64,000 nucleotides of DNA from Lepidostoma basale (GCA_022606425.2 JAHDVF020001258.1:310001-374000); one strand, 5' to 3'. Counted from the first letter of the stretch, positions 40,580 through 51,051 are shown. The notes: generated by a model not told the origin, from the letters alone. Made by a program: numbers and translations.

Positions 40580-40905
40580 ATAACTAACAAACAAACACCC
40601 AGCATTATGCCGTTTCCCCGGAAGGGTAGGAATAGGTATGGACCGCCATATTACTCTTTCCTTTTGACTCACCTTTCTAGATTCTTCCACATTCATTCAT
40701 ACACGCGCATCGATTCATCCGATTCTAACATGACTGACCTATAATTTTTTTTCATGCCATGTTCTTCTTCTGCTCCATACTCTATAAATCCTTAACCACT
40801 CTCTTTATACATGCAGCTATACCAGCGTGGTGATCCTTATATAAATTTGCTCGTAATATTTTCTATCAATCTTCATTTCTTTGTGATATCAGCGTTTAAG
40901 GGATG
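40580..40905 (-). mobile_element. RTE-like LINE 3' copy
   Basis: AACAAACAAACACCCAGCAT, CGTTTCCCCGGAAGGGTAGG, AGGTATGGACCGCCATATTA, then degenerate SRRNRCACMN... and DISKGREA-like remnants. The tail is (GTTT)n-like. Confidence 0.8.
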
Positions 40906-40999
40906 GAATACCAGACTTCGGAAATATCCAGAATAATTGACCTGTGTACAGCAGCGTTTGGAAAACTAAATCATCTACTGAAAGCCAAAGACATTCCCT

Positions 41000-41610
41000 A
41001 CTTCTTCTTTATCTTTCTCTTAGTTTAGGTCGTATGACCTGTTTGTGACGGTGGCCTGTCCTGGGATGTTAATGTCCAGCCATCTCTCCATCTCTTCGGT
41101 GGCCTTCCTGGTAATCCCTTGCTGCTTGGGTTTTCATCTTTAACAACGTTTGTATATCTTTTATTCTCCATGCGGTCCACGTGGTCTATCCAAAAGCGCC
41201 TTCTGCTTATTCCCCATCTCACTATGTCCTCACAGACAGACCTTATCGTTTCATTTCTGATCCGATTTCTAAGGGTTTTGCCTGCGATGGAGCGTAGGGT
41301 TCTCATTTCTGCCACTCTAAGAAGGTTCTTAGTTCTATTGGTATCGGCTCTGACCTCTATTCTATACGTCATGATGGGGCAAACGCATGCCTTGTATATC
41401 TTGACTTTACTTTCGGTTAGCATGTATTTGTTCCTCCACATGGTGTCGCGCAAGCAGCCAGCCACGGCTGTCGCTTTGTTGGTTTGTTCGTAGCTGTAGC
41501 TACCGATCTCTTTGTCTAGGTAAGTGAATCACATGACTTGCTCAATAGGTGTGTTATCGATGATCAGTTTACATCTGAGCGTTTTTTTTGATATCTTTAA
41601 GCACTTAGTT
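41000..41610 (-). mobile_element. RTE-type LINE C-terminal region (family R-e), open frame
   Basis: The uninterrupted minus frame 41025-41465 reads MAGCLRDTMWRNKYMLTESK, VKIYKACVCPIMTYRIEVRA, KNLLRVAEMRTLRSIAGKTL, RNRIRNETIRSVCEDIVRWG and LPGRPPKRWRDGWTLTSQDR. These are typical KxxIYKxxVxPxxTYxxExR, LRxIxGxTLRDRIRNxxIR and GRPPKRW motifs. Upstream (41465-41600) has the end of the palm (ITYLDKEIGSYSYEQT). Confidence 0.9.
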
Positions 41611-41612
41611 TA

Positions 41613-41945
41613 GACATTCTCATGGAACTCAAAAGAAAAGTCTATGTGACATGCATCCTCCCGGTGATTACACGTGGATTGGAAACAGTGTTATTCACAA
41701 GTAGAGAAACCAATACCTGGCATAAGTCTGAGGGACAAAGTACCCAACATAGTCGATATTATGGACCGTGTTGTCAAACTAAAGTGGAAATGGAGCATCA
41801 GTCAACCACATAATGATGGGCTGACGAAGTAATTCCAGTCCTGAGAAGAAGATGGGTGAGAGTCGCACAGGAAAGAAAAAAACGGAGAATGTTTGAAGAG
41901 GTCTACATTCAGCAGTGGAGAGATTGCTAAAGAGGAAGAAGAAGA
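41613..41945 (+). mobile_element. RTE-type LINE tail (family R-c), degenerate
   Basis: ELKRKVYVTCILPVITRGLE and TVLFTSRETNT resemble NRKVYEPCVLPVGTYGLETV at 9680. It later carries MxRVAQERKKRRMFEEVYIQ and QWRDC and a (GAA)n tail at 41933-41945. Confidence 0.8.
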
Positions 41946-41989
41946 TAAGCGTTTGAAAATCATATATCGTTTTACCAAACAACATACAA

Positions 41990-42075
41990 GCTATAATTAT
42001 CATCTCTACCGCATTTATTCTGCTCTCATAATTCGTTTGCCAGTTCCATGCTTATACCTGTATAACGGTATAAAT
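41990..42075 (-). mobile_element. RTE-like LINE (GTTA-tail family), internal scrap
   Basis: ATCTCTACCGCATTTATTCT, GCTCTCATAATTCG, TTGCCAGTTCCATGCTTAT encodes on the minus strand the SMELAN...ESRINAVEM region. Confidence 0.65.
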
Positions 42076-42079
42076 TATC

Positions 42080-42750
42080 AGTAGTAATTTGAGTTATATA
42101 CTAATATAATAGAAACATATATAGGTACAATATATAATATGTATGTTTTCACATATATTCCGTTAGAACTGGAAACGTAGCGTATTTCAAGGATATAAAC
42201 AGGGTAAGTTTTAATTGCTATTGACTTTGAAACAGTGAACTGAATGAAATCAAATTAATTTAATGAATTCCTATCAATAAAGTTGCTGCAAGTAAGAATC
42301 TATTGAGGGTCTTGTGTGCTTCGTAAATATAATATGTGTGGAAGAAACACGTCAATAGTATTTCAAGGTTTAAGTAGAGATACTCTTAATAACTAATACA
42401 AATGATTTTTTTTAATAGTATACACGATTGTTTAATGGTTTTACTTGGATTTCGTTTTTATAAATTATATAAAAAGTGAAAAATTTGTTTCGTCTTGCGA
42501 GGGCATTCTAAAACTCAAACTCAGTTTGAGAATGCCTACATTAAAAAAATAACTCGGAGTTTACGATCATTGATAAGTAAATATTAATATTTATAGAAGT
42601 ATTCAATTCGTCTTTCATTGTTCTAAATGATTTTGATAAATTTGGTAAATTCGTATTATCCTCGACTTTGTTTTTCATTCAATTAGCTTGTATGAATCTT
42701 CACTATTCCCCCACTCACTATTGTATCTCCGTTCAACTCACATTGTTAAT
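42080..42750. other. Nothing recognised
   Basis: AT-rich; a short inverted pair AATGCCTA/CATTCTAAAACTCAAACT...GTTTGAGAATGCC at 42500-42540. Confidence 0.4.
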
Positions 42751-42754
42751 CGTT

Positions 42755-43485
42755 TTAACTAACTAACTAACTAAGCATCACGCCGTCTCTCCGAATGAAT
42801 GGACTGTCGCACTTTTCTTTCCTGACATATTTCTCTCGCTTCTTCGACATTCGTACACCGTGTCATGCATGCAAGTCGATTTCTCCGACTCCTCACGTGG
42901 CCGACATTCAATATTTGATTTATTTGATCGTGCCACGTTTTCATCAGTCTTTCTCTACTTTTTGTTCCATGTACATATTATTTTATTTAATATTTATTTA
43001 TTCAATCGATTTAATATGGGAGTATCGTGAGAGGACTCTCATTATTGATACCTCACTATTTATGACATGAGTTATTTTCCTGACAATATTTATGACATGA
43101 GTAAGTAAACATAAGTAAACTAAACAATCGAACAAATAACAAATTACGGCAAGTTAAAATTCCATTCAAATGAAAGTTTTTAAAAGTTAAATATAAATAG
43201 AAATAAATAAATTCTCGGTTTGAAACAGAAAAGCAGGGAGAGTTTAACGTAAACAAATATATTTTTTTACCATTCATTCTTTCCATGAGTCCAAACCATT
43301 TAATGATCCTTTCATTTTTTGTCCATAACACTATCATTCGCACCGCATTCACTTCTTATATTTTGATTTGAAATTCTATCATACACAGATGTTCCACACA
43401 TTCGTCTAAGAGATCTCATTTCTAATGCATTTATTCTACTTTCGATGATTCGCTTCACATAAGGACCGGTACAACCCTTTGGTTT
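42755..43485 (-). mobile_element. RTE-like LINE 3' copy interrupted by a ~270-bp insertion
   Basis: Right part of the frame: CTTCACATAAGGACCGGTAC, then AATTCTATCATACACAGATG, TTTACCATTCATTCTTTCCA. The left part runs from about 42975 to the tail AACTAACTAACTAACTAAGC at 42757-42777. Between about 42978 and 43250 an unrelated AT-rich insertion separates the VKK and VYVND parts. Confidence 0.8.
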
Positions 43486-44148
43486 GCTGGCAATTTTGGG
43501 ATACTTTTAATATATAAATGGTCTTTTAATTCTAAATATGATTATTTTATTAAAGGTGTATTCAAATCGTAAATAATATGTACCACTGACTCACTCCCCC
43601 ACACTCTGTCTAAAATTTATATGATTCTTTTATAAATCATGATTTCAATCTGGCATTTCTCGGCGGTGTGTAGAAAAAGCCGATATATTGGTTTTTGGCA
43701 ACCTAAGGGTTAATATAAAAATGATCGTAATCAAAAAATGTGACAGCTTTATAAATATGACGTTGGAGAAGAATGGGTCAAAATGTTTAAGTGATGAAGT
43801 GAGAAACAATATAAAGCACTCTAAATAATGAATATTATTAATATTTAATTTTGAAGAAAAATCTCTACTGATTGTAAAATTGAAAAGGGTTATGGCCTAA
43901 AAGCAGCCGTGTGTAAATGTCCTACAGATGGCCTGACATTGACACGTAGAATGTCTGACTCGCCTGTGACTAGTCTGGCTCTATTTTGGAAATGACCTTT
44001 AAGATATCACTTATCACCTATCCCGAGAAAAACAACACATGCCCCCTTATAAAATATTCAATCTTCATAACTTGATATTTGAAAACGCGCATAATAAAAT
44101 AACTTGGAAAATAAACCAGTGAAATAACAAATAAAAGAAGAAAGAAAG
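43486..44148. other. Nothing recognised
   Basis: No gene or element end; a GC-richer phrase at 43900-43990 (CAGCCGTGTGTAAATGTCCT, GCCTGACATTGACACGTAGA) is unassigned. Confidence 0.35.
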
Positions 44149-44149
44149 G

Positions 44150-44580
44150 ACTAATGAAATAGAAGTGAGATCTCTAAGACGATTGTATAAAAATCTGTGT
44201 ATGATTGAGTGTTGAATAAAAATATAAGAAGTGAATGCGGTGCGAATGATAGTGTTTTGAACAAAATATTATAATAAAATGATTATTATGATGGTTAGGA
44301 CACATGGAAATAATGAATGAAGAAATAATATTAAAAAAGTAAATGTAAACGATGTAAATGAAACAAGAAATAGAGAAAGACCAAGGAAAACGTGGCACGA
44401 TAAAATAAATAAAAATTTTAATATTGGCCACGTGAGGAGTCGGAGAAATCGACTTGCGTGTATGCCACAATGTATGAATGTTGAGGATCGAGAGAAGTAT
44501 GTCAGGAAAGAAAACTGTTGCATTCCATTCATTCTGCCTACCCTTTTGGGGATACGGAGTAATGGTTAGTTAGTTTTTTT
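44150..44580 (+). mobile_element. RTE-like LINE 3' copy
   Basis: AAGTGAGATCTCTAAGACGA, AGTGAATGCGGTGCGAATGA, GACACATGGAAATAATGAAT, AAATGAAACAAGAAATAGAG, CCAAGGAAAACGTGGCACGA, ending TAATGGTTAGTTAGTT. Antisense open frames here are shadows. Confidence 0.85.
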
Positions 44581-44918
44581 AAATAATATTTTTTTATGAA
44601 AAAACAGAGAATAGAATTTATTATTCCATCTCCAATATGAGCAGAAAATTGCTCATTATTATGAAGAGAAATCATTTTGCGTGCAGACTTGAGGCCAAGT
44701 TCCCTGGATATGGAGCTAAATAGTCTGTCTGCTAGACCATCACCTGATGTATAATAATATATACAAATAATAATTAATTGAAAAAAACACCATTCGAAAA
44801 TACATAATAATAAATTGGTGAATTATAAAGAGCCATTTATATGAATTAATCATCTCAAAGGCGCTGTCGAAAATGATCCATTTCATCAACTTGTTAAAAA
44901 CAAACATATAGTATGAGT
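44581..44918. other. Nothing recognised
   Basis: 44635-44760 (TCCATCTCCAATATGAGCAG, GGCCAAGTTCCCTGGATATG, CTAGACCATCACCTGATGTA) looks like repeat debris without a second copy here. Confidence 0.35.
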
Positions 44919-44919
44919 A

Positions 44920-45015
44920 ATTAATACGAATGAAAACGTTAGTTTTTGAGAGTTTTTATTTTATTATATGGGAATGACATGTTTCGCCCTTCTATGGCTT
45001 TATCAATTGTGACGA
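44920..45015. repeat. Family C repeat, half copy
   Basis: TTAATACGAATGAAAACGTT, AGTTTTTATTTTATTATATG, GGAATGACATGTTTCGCCCT. Confidence 0.65.
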
Positions 45016-45119
45016 AATTTTAGCTCGTTGCTGTTTATATACACTAGTAAATGGGACAGAATTTGTTAATTGACAAAAATTGATGTGACTTTATACATTT
45101 TTAACAAATAATTATTTGG

Positions 45120-45238
45120 GTAGGTCCAGAAATATTGGAAAGTGTTTCTTGGAACTCGTTTCACTAATATGAAAGACGTCGATCTCCGAAAAGACCGCGT
45201 TCAGCGCTCTTCCCACCGGTGTCACCAGAGGATTTTTT
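45120..45238 (-). mobile_element. Jockey-like 3' scrap
   Basis: GTTTCACTAATATGAAAGAC, GTCGATCTCCGAAAAGACCG, CGTTCAGCGCTCTTCCCACC, GGTGTCACCAGAGG, matching 37530-37605 with a ~12-nt deletion. Confidence 0.75.
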
Positions 45239-45838
45239 TTTACTTTTTTGATACTTGGCACCTTTGTAATGTCCAGTACTCATTTGTTTTGTTCCAAGCA
45301 CCGACCCTTCTTTCGAGGTTTATATACGTTTTTCTGCGTCTTGTGTACATGTTTCCTAGATAGATCCTAGTATATTCGGTAACTTGCTCCATTACATACA
45401 TTAATTGTAAATTCATTTACGACGAAGGCCTGATATATTTTCAGATAAATAATTGACAAGACGTAAAAGCATTGGACACTGTTTTAAAAATAACTTTACC
45501 ATCGAAGGGTGATACTGATACACAAAGGTAGATGATCAAATTGGGATTCTGGATGACAGCGGTTCGCGTTTGTGAAGGCGGGCGAATCTAATTACGTTGG
45601 TCCCGGATTTCGATTGTTTCATATCCTACTTAAGGGGAAACCAAATATCTTTCCCGGATTATACATCGCCCAGAAACGGCACAGACGAAAGAGGAAGGGT
45701 AAGGGGAATTTAACACACAAGTATTATGTGTAGATTATTTTGACTATACTCAACTATTGCTTCTATCGAAAATACGAAATAAATGAGCTTTTACAAAACA
45801 CCAAAAATATTTAACCCGCCTGTAGAGAATCAACCCAT
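45239..45838. other. Unassigned; possibly LINE debris
   Basis: On the minus strand 45255-45420 shows an RTE-like QVTEYTRIYLGNM-type phrase (the end of the YLG block), but it is too short to call. 45540-45700 (GATGACAGCGGTTCGCGTTT, GATTATACATCGCCCAGAAA) is unexplained. Confidence 0.3.
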
Positions 45839-45839
45839 A

Positions 45840-46450
45840 GACTAGGTTAGATATCAAGGCATATAGATCTGGTTGTAAGGAATGCAAACAAAATAAACAA
45901 GGCAGTTGCAATCTCTTGTGCTCTAAAATCTACAATATGGAAAAAGACAAGGCCATTAAAAGTAAGATGGGTGTCTATAAAGCAGCGGTCAGGGAACCGG
46001 GGTATATTACCCCAAATGGGGTAAAAATGTTTTATTTTGGGGAAACAAGGAAATTTTTCTAGTTTGCTATTTCATAAACGTGTTAGTATTTTTACTTACT
46101 ATTTTCATGTAACTTTTTTTCCGTGTAAATTAATTCAATATGTTTATTTAAAATATTCATTGATTGTCTTCTTTTCAAAAGGGGAGGAGGGGGTAATATC
46201 GACTTACGCAAAAATATTTTGGGGTAATGGTTAAAAAAGTTCCCCGACCGCTGCTATAAAGTATGCGTAATACCAATAATAATATATGGCGTCTAAGAGG
46301 ATAATAGTAGGCAAGACACTGAGAGTCTCTATCTCATTAGATAGATATGTGAGGTTGAGGATATTATAAGATGGAGTAGACAGTAAAGGAGGGACTGGTA
46401 CGGCTATGTCCAAAGAATGGACACAACCCCTACGCCCCTATATTGCACTT
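45840..46450 (+). mobile_element. RTE-type LINE debris interrupted by a hAT MITE
   Basis: The plus strand has VRNANKINKAVAISCALKST, IWKKTRPLKVRWVSIK before the insertion, and VCVIPIIIYGV, then RRDWYGYVQRMDTTPTPL after it. PIIIYGxE and GHVQRM are the usual landmarks. Confidence 0.65.
45983..46253. mobile_element. 271-bp hAT MITE with perfect 8-bp target duplication
   Basis: Ends CAGCGGTCAGGGAACC and (reversed) CAGCGGTCGGGGAACT form 16-bp inverted repeats with two mismatches. CTATAAAG occurs immediately outside both ends (45975-45982 and 46254-46261). An 8-bp target site and a CAGNGGT-type terminus are diagnostic of hAT. The inside has TATTACCCCAAATGGGGTAA, a palindrome, and no coding capacity. 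Confidence 0.93.
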
Positions 46451-46464
46451 CATAAAAGAAGAGA

Positions 46465-46775
46465 TGAGATTCTTTGAGAACTCTGTTGGCGTTTTATCTC
46501 CCAACATGTCGAACCAACCTGCCTCTGGTGATGCCGTTGGGGAGAGCAATCAAACTGCTTAAAATGATCGCTTCGAAGATCGACGACTTTTATATTCATA
46601 AAAGTACGTTCAGAAGACAAATACTCTTGACTTTGGAGAGTATTATGTATGTATTCTTAATGTCGAACTATTTGTATAATAATCTACCTGTACTCAATAG
46701 ATGCCTCAAACATTTTTGCTGTTTGTAATGTATTTTGAGTAAATAAACTGATTTGATTTATTTGATTTGAAAGCT
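46465..46775 (+). mobile_element. Jockey-like 3' end with (ATTTG)n tail
   Basis: CCTCTGGTGATGCCGTTGGG, GATCGACGACTTTTATATTC, TACCTGTACTCAATAGATGC, TTTTGCTGTTTGTAATGTAT, GTAAATAAACTGATTTGATT, TATTTGATTTG. AATAAA lies 10 nt before the tail. Confidence 0.8.
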
Positions 46776-46885
46776 TTACACTTTCATCATCGGGAGAACG
46801 ATTTAAACATTGAGCGAAATAAATTTAATATCGTTCTTCCGAAGTTGTAAAACCTTCGAATAGTGCCGAGAAAAAAAACTTAAAC
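46775..46885. repeat. Family B repeat, two facing halves
   Basis: GAAAGCTTTACACTTTCATC, ATCGGGAGAACG faces CGTTCTTCCGAAGTTGTAAA, ACCTTCGAATAGTGCCGAGA. The left half has a CCGATGA box with GTTCTC before it on the minus strand. Confidence 0.5.
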
Positions 46886-47325
46886 GTGAGAAAAACCGTG
46901 TTTTAATTGATACAAATTATGTCTTTTACATAATTTGACTCTTACCCCACTTTTCGCTCTTAACAAAGTTATTAATTTTGTATTCAGAACACACTTCTCG
47001 ATTCTATATCGTTAGCAATAAATTACAGTTCAATGGAACACTTTAATAGAGGTAGTCAGGTTATTGCTTTTGGGTACCAAAGTTTTCTCCTTCCTTTTGT
47101 TTATACATATAGGTATACATACATATTCTAGTATTACAAAGACATTTTCGGTCAGGCAACTATCGATAAAGATAACACGAGCCCTAATAGTCCAGGCAAA
47201 TGTTAACCCCGAATAATTTAATACAAATTACCAATTAAGAATAAATGTTTTAGGCATTAAATGGCGTCATTTCTATAAAATTGTATAAACTAGACGATAC
47301 AATTAATAAACGCAAATCTAGATTC
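46886..47325. other. Nothing recognised
   Basis: No supported feature. Confidence 0.4.
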
Positions 47326-47329
47326 AACT

Positions 47330-47577
47330 TTCAGTTGTCGATCTGTTCTAATTTCAATACTTTATATTCCATCTGGATATTATATACATTCGAATCGTTA
47401 CACTGTTCAAGTTATAATACTTTATATTCCATCTGAACATTATAAACAATTATACATTCGAATTGTCAAACTGTTCAAGTTATAATACTTTATATTCCAT
47501 CTGAACATTATAAACAATTACACATTCGAATCGTCAAACTGTTCAAATTGTAATACTTTATATTCCATCTGAACATT
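47330..47577. repeat. ~68-bp tandem repeat, left part
   Basis: About 3.5 units built on CATTCGAATCGTCAAACTGT, TCAAGTTATAATACTTTATA, TTCCATCTGAACATTATAAA. The array continues at 48120-48255 after a LINE insertion. Confidence 0.85.
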
Positions 47578-47585
47578 ACGTACAA

Positions 47586-48119
47586 CAACAACAACAACAA
47601 ACCATCACATCGATTCCCCGCAGGGGTAGGCAGAGAGAATGGACCGCCAATCTATTCTATCTCTCTAGCTTCCTCCACATTCTTACAGCGAGTCATACAC
47701 GCACGTCGATTCTTCCAGCTTCTGACATGACCAACCTTTAACATTTGATTAATTTGGTCATGCCATGTTTTCCTCAGTCTACCTCAATTCCGTACTTCAT
47801 TTACATCGTGAACGTATACTTTTTTAATCATTCTTTCTTCACACATGCGCTCCATGCGTCCGAACAAATGCAGCGATCCTTTCATAATTTTGTTCATAAT
47901 ATCTTATTTTGCTATACATTCCTTTCTAATATCAGCATTTGAGATTCTGTCGTACATCGTTATACCACACACACGTCTTAGGGATCTCATCTCCACCGCA
48001 TTTATTCTGTTCTCATCTTTCTTCTGCCAGTTCCATGCTTCGCTTCCATGCATGAGGGTTGGGACTAGAACTCCATTGTGAACTGCCATTTTTGCTTTCA
48101 TTGATAAATTCTTGTACAA
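47586..48119 (-). mobile_element. RTE-like LINE insertion with 8-bp target duplication
   Basis: ACGTACAA flanks both ends (47578-47585 and 48120-48127). The tail in plus orientation is CAACAACAACAACAA, so this is a (GTT)n-tail copy. The minus strand runs from NLSMKAKMAVHNGVLVPTLM, GSEAWNWQKKDENRINAVEM, RSLRRVCGITMYDRISNADI to the 3' end, with stops. It is inserted in a tandem array, defining the exact 5' truncation point of the LINE. Confidence 0.93.
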
Positions 48120-48255
48120 ACGTACAAACATCGTATAAACAATAATACATTCGAATCGTCTAACTGTTTAAACTACACTTTATATTCCATCTGAACATTA
48201 TTAATAATTATACATTCAAATCGTCTATATCTTCAAATTGTTATATAATACTTTA
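48120..48255. repeat. ~68-bp tandem repeat, right part
   Basis: TACATTCGAATCGTCTAACT, TTATATTCCATCTGAACATT, then one more diverged unit. Confidence 0.8.
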
Positions 48256-48257
48256 TA

Positions 48258-48575
48258 TGGATAAAAGTAGAATATATAATAGATATCTCTTAGACGAATG
48301 TGTCAAAATCTGTGTATGATAGAGTGTCGAAGAAAATATAAGAAGTGTATGTAGTGCGATGTAAACGGAACTGGAAATAGATGAAGACCCAGGAAGGTGT
48401 GGTATGATCGAATAAATCAAATATTGAATATCGGCCACGTAGCGAGTCGGAAAAATCGACGAGCGTGCATGATCCCATGAATGTTGAGGAATTGAGAGAA
48501 GTATTTCAGGAAAGAACAGAGTGGTGGTCCATTTTTTTTCCCTACCCCTTCGGAGAGACGGAGTGATACTTAGTT
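48258..48575 (+). mobile_element. RTE-like LINE 3' copy
   Basis: TAGATATCTCTTAGACGAAT, AACGGAACTGGAAATAGATG, TATTGAATATCGGCCACGTA, AGAACAGAGTGGTGGTCCAT; the tail is decayed after GATACTTAGTTA. Confidence 0.8.
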
Positions 48576-49232
48576 AAAACAATCATTGTTTTGCATGTAC
48601 GAGTACATATAATAAGTATATATATATGTACGAGTACATATAATAAGTGTATATATATATATAAAACAAAGTCAAAAATCGTGTTAGTTACACCATTTAT
48701 AACTCGAGAACGGCTGGACCAATTTTGAAGATTTTATATTTGCTGGATTTGTCTCTGTTCCGGATAACAGAATAATTATTAAAACATTTGAAAAAATCAC
48801 TTAAATGATTTAAAATTAATTATATTTGTCGTACGTTTGACTAAATTTGACTTTTGAGACAAAGTACAAAAAACATCATGGCTTCCATTTTAGTTTCGGA
48901 AACGCCCGTAGGTGGTGTATTGTTGATGCCAGATGTCAATGTCAATACTCAATGTGAAAGATTTGAGTTGAGGTTATTTTTTAATCGTCGCGGGGATTTT
49001 TGGTTTTCTTTATTAATTTTAGATTAACAATGCCCAAAGTTATAAAAATCAGTATAATAGAGACTATTCTAAAAGTTAAACCCCTTTTGTGAAGGAGAGC
49101 AGAGAATATTTGCGCCATTAATACCATTCGAAAAAGATGACAGATGAGTGTTCCGTAGAGATTAAATAACCGATTTATGATTAGTGAATAATAATAAAAA
49201 TACGTATTGTATATTTTGTATTGATTTTATAG

Positions 49233-49415
49233 GTGTATCTGTGTAGTCCAGAGAATTGTTACCATAGGAAATTCAGCCGCGAGTACTTAATAAACGAAAT
49301 ATTTTTGCTAGATGAAGACGAGGAATTTCTTTTTTCAATTGATAGGGACACTGAATCATCAAACTCTTCAGATGATGAATATGATGATGCTAATGATGAA
49401 AACGGAGTTCATTGA
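49233..49415 (+). other. Acidic open frame inside the Helitron, unrecognised
   Basis: The 60-codon frame contains CYHRKFSREYLINEIFLLDE, DEEFLFSIDRDTESSNSSDD and EYDDANDENGVH-stop. It is preceded by TTGATTTTATAG, which could act as a splice acceptor. Helitrons often carry host gene fragments, so this may be a captured exon, or chance. No family was recognised. Confidence 0.3.
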
Positions 49416-49454
49416 TGGATCACACTTATTCAAAATTATGTTGTCTGCTATTTA

Positions 49455-50222
49455 ATTGTTTTAACGTGTTTTGATGAATGTCGGAAAGTCAAAGGTGTTA
49501 GTTTTTGAAAGGGAAGAGCAAATGACAGTTTGTAATATAAGTGTAAATGAAGAGAACTTGGAACAGGTGAGGGAATTTGTGTATTTAGGTAGCATGTTCA
49601 CAGCGGATGGCCGAACGGACAGTGATGTTGAAAAAAGGGTTGGTGCGGGTAACAAAGTGAATGGAGCTTTAAAAGTAGTTATTGGAAACAAGAATTTATC
49701 AATGAAAGCGAAAATGGCCGTTCACAATGGAGTTCTGGTCCCAACTCCTATGTATGGAAGCGAAGCATGGAACTGACAGAAGAAAGATGAGAGCAGAATA
49801 AATGCGGTAGAGATGAGGTCCCTAAGACGTATGTGTGGTAGAACGATGTATGACAGAATCTCAAATGCTGATATTAGGAAGGAATGTAGAGCGAAAGAAG
49901 GTATTATGAACAAAATTATGAATGGTTCGTTGCGTTGGTTCGGACATATGGAGCGCATGGGTGAAGAAAAAATGGTTAAAAAAGTATACGTTAACGATGT
50001 AAATGGAGTAAGGAGTCGAAGTAGACCGAGAAAAACATGGCATGTCCAAATTAATCAAATATTAAAGGTTGGTCATGTCAGAAGCCGGAAGAATCGACGT
50101 GCGTGTATGACTCGATGTATGAATGTGGAGGAAGCTAGAGAGGTGTGCCAGGATAGAGTAGTGTGGCGGTCCATTCTCTCTGCCTACCTGCGGAGAAACG
50201 GCGTGATAGTTTGTTGTTGTTG
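49455..50222 (+). mobile_element. RTE-like LINE, longest copy of the GTTA/GTT-tail family
   Basis: From 49471 the reading frame starts at the end of the RT palm (MNVGKSKVLVFEREEQMTVC, YLGSMFTADGRTDSDVEKRV, NKVNGALKVVIGNKNLSMKA, VPTPMYGSEAWN). A TGA replaces the expected Trp codon (49774-49776). It then continues QKKDESRINAVEMRSLRRMC, DRISNADIRKECRAKEG, LRWFGHMERMGEEKMVKKVY, RPRKTWHVQINQILKVGHVR, CQDRVVWRSILSAYLR. A deletion near 50190 frameshifts the last residues. Tail (GTT)n at 50210-50232. It lies inside the Helitron, so it is younger than it. Confidence 0.93.
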
Positions 50223-50239
50223 TTGTGTTGTTGTATTAA

Positions 50240-50850
50240 ATTCATTTATTTATAATAATAAAATAATAAGAATGATAATAATCATAATAATAATTCAAAC
50301 AGTAATTAGAAGGAACAATCATACATAATATAGAGTCAAAAACGATGAATCCTAATATATTAAAGACGATAAACATTATAAGGAAGCAGATTACATTAGT
50401 AAGATAGGGGCAAAAATGGAAGATAGTATTAATATTTTTTTGGTAGATTGTATAAAGGAAAAGTTTTTAATGTACTACGTATATACTAAGGGGGAATAAG
50501 CTGGAATTTGGTTATTTATAACATTCAATTCACGTGCCTTTGCTTTAAAAATTTCAAAATTTTCTTATTAATCAAATTTTTTTAAAATTGATTGCTATAT
50601 GCAAAAAAGTGTGTTTTTGGAATTGAAATGATGGTCAAAATTCACACAATGATTCTGTTTTTGTATTAAATGTTGTGTTCATATAACCTCTTCAAAATGA
50701 TCGACCCGTCTTTCCAATATACACGGCATCACAATCCTTACAATTAATCTGGTAGATTCCACTTTGGTTGAATATATTGTCGCGAAAAAATAAAAACACA
50801 ATTGTGATACATAAAACAACGTTTTTAATTAACAATTTATAATTCATTTT
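50240..50850 (-). mobile_element. Penelope-like element fragment: GIY-YIG endonuclease remnant plus repeat
   Basis: On the minus strand, 50765 downward encodes GIYQINCKDCDAVYIGKTGR followed by SF. GIY and YIG are separated by a CxxC pair (CKDC), the arrangement typical of PLE endonucleases. After stops and frame changes it continues with HCVNFDHHFNSKNT-like and KKFD, ENFEIFKAKARELNVINNQI, the usual end of the PLE endonuclease region. Immediately upstream (50770-50850) is the outer arm of the family A repeat (ATTGTCGCGAAAAAATAAAA, ACACAATTGTGATACATAAA). No reverse transcriptase was recognised. Downstream (50240-50460) matches PLE pieces at 13780 and 31960. Confidence 0.85.
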
Positions 50851-51051
50851 AAGTATTAATGCAGGCTTCCACGTGAATTATATTCCATTGTAATTAATAT
50901 TTTTAATTTTTACTTTTGCACATTTCATGAACTTAATTTATTTTAAGTATTAATTGTAATTCAATAAAAAGGTGAATTAAATTTAGCTAATAAGTTAACA
51001 CAACATTTATTGATTCTGAGGCGGTACGAAGTTCGTCGGGTCAGCTAGTAA

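Larger units (their letters stand above)
48648..51048 (+). mobile_element. Decayed Helitron (~2.4 kb with nested insertions)
   Basis: The 5' end shows an AT-repeat followed by AAAACAAAGTC, CGTGTTAGTTACACCATTTA and TAACTCGAGAACGGCTGGAC, a phrase typical of insect Helitron 5' ends. The 3' end is GAGGCGGTACGAAGTTCGTC, GGGTCAGCTAG followed by T, with the ACGAA-G-TTCGT hairpin just before a CTAG terminus and insertion before T, which is the Helitron rule. No Rep/helicase remains. The interior contains a LINE copy (49455-50222) and PLE pieces (50240-50850). The exact 5' base is uncertain because of the (TA)n run. Confidence 0.8.
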
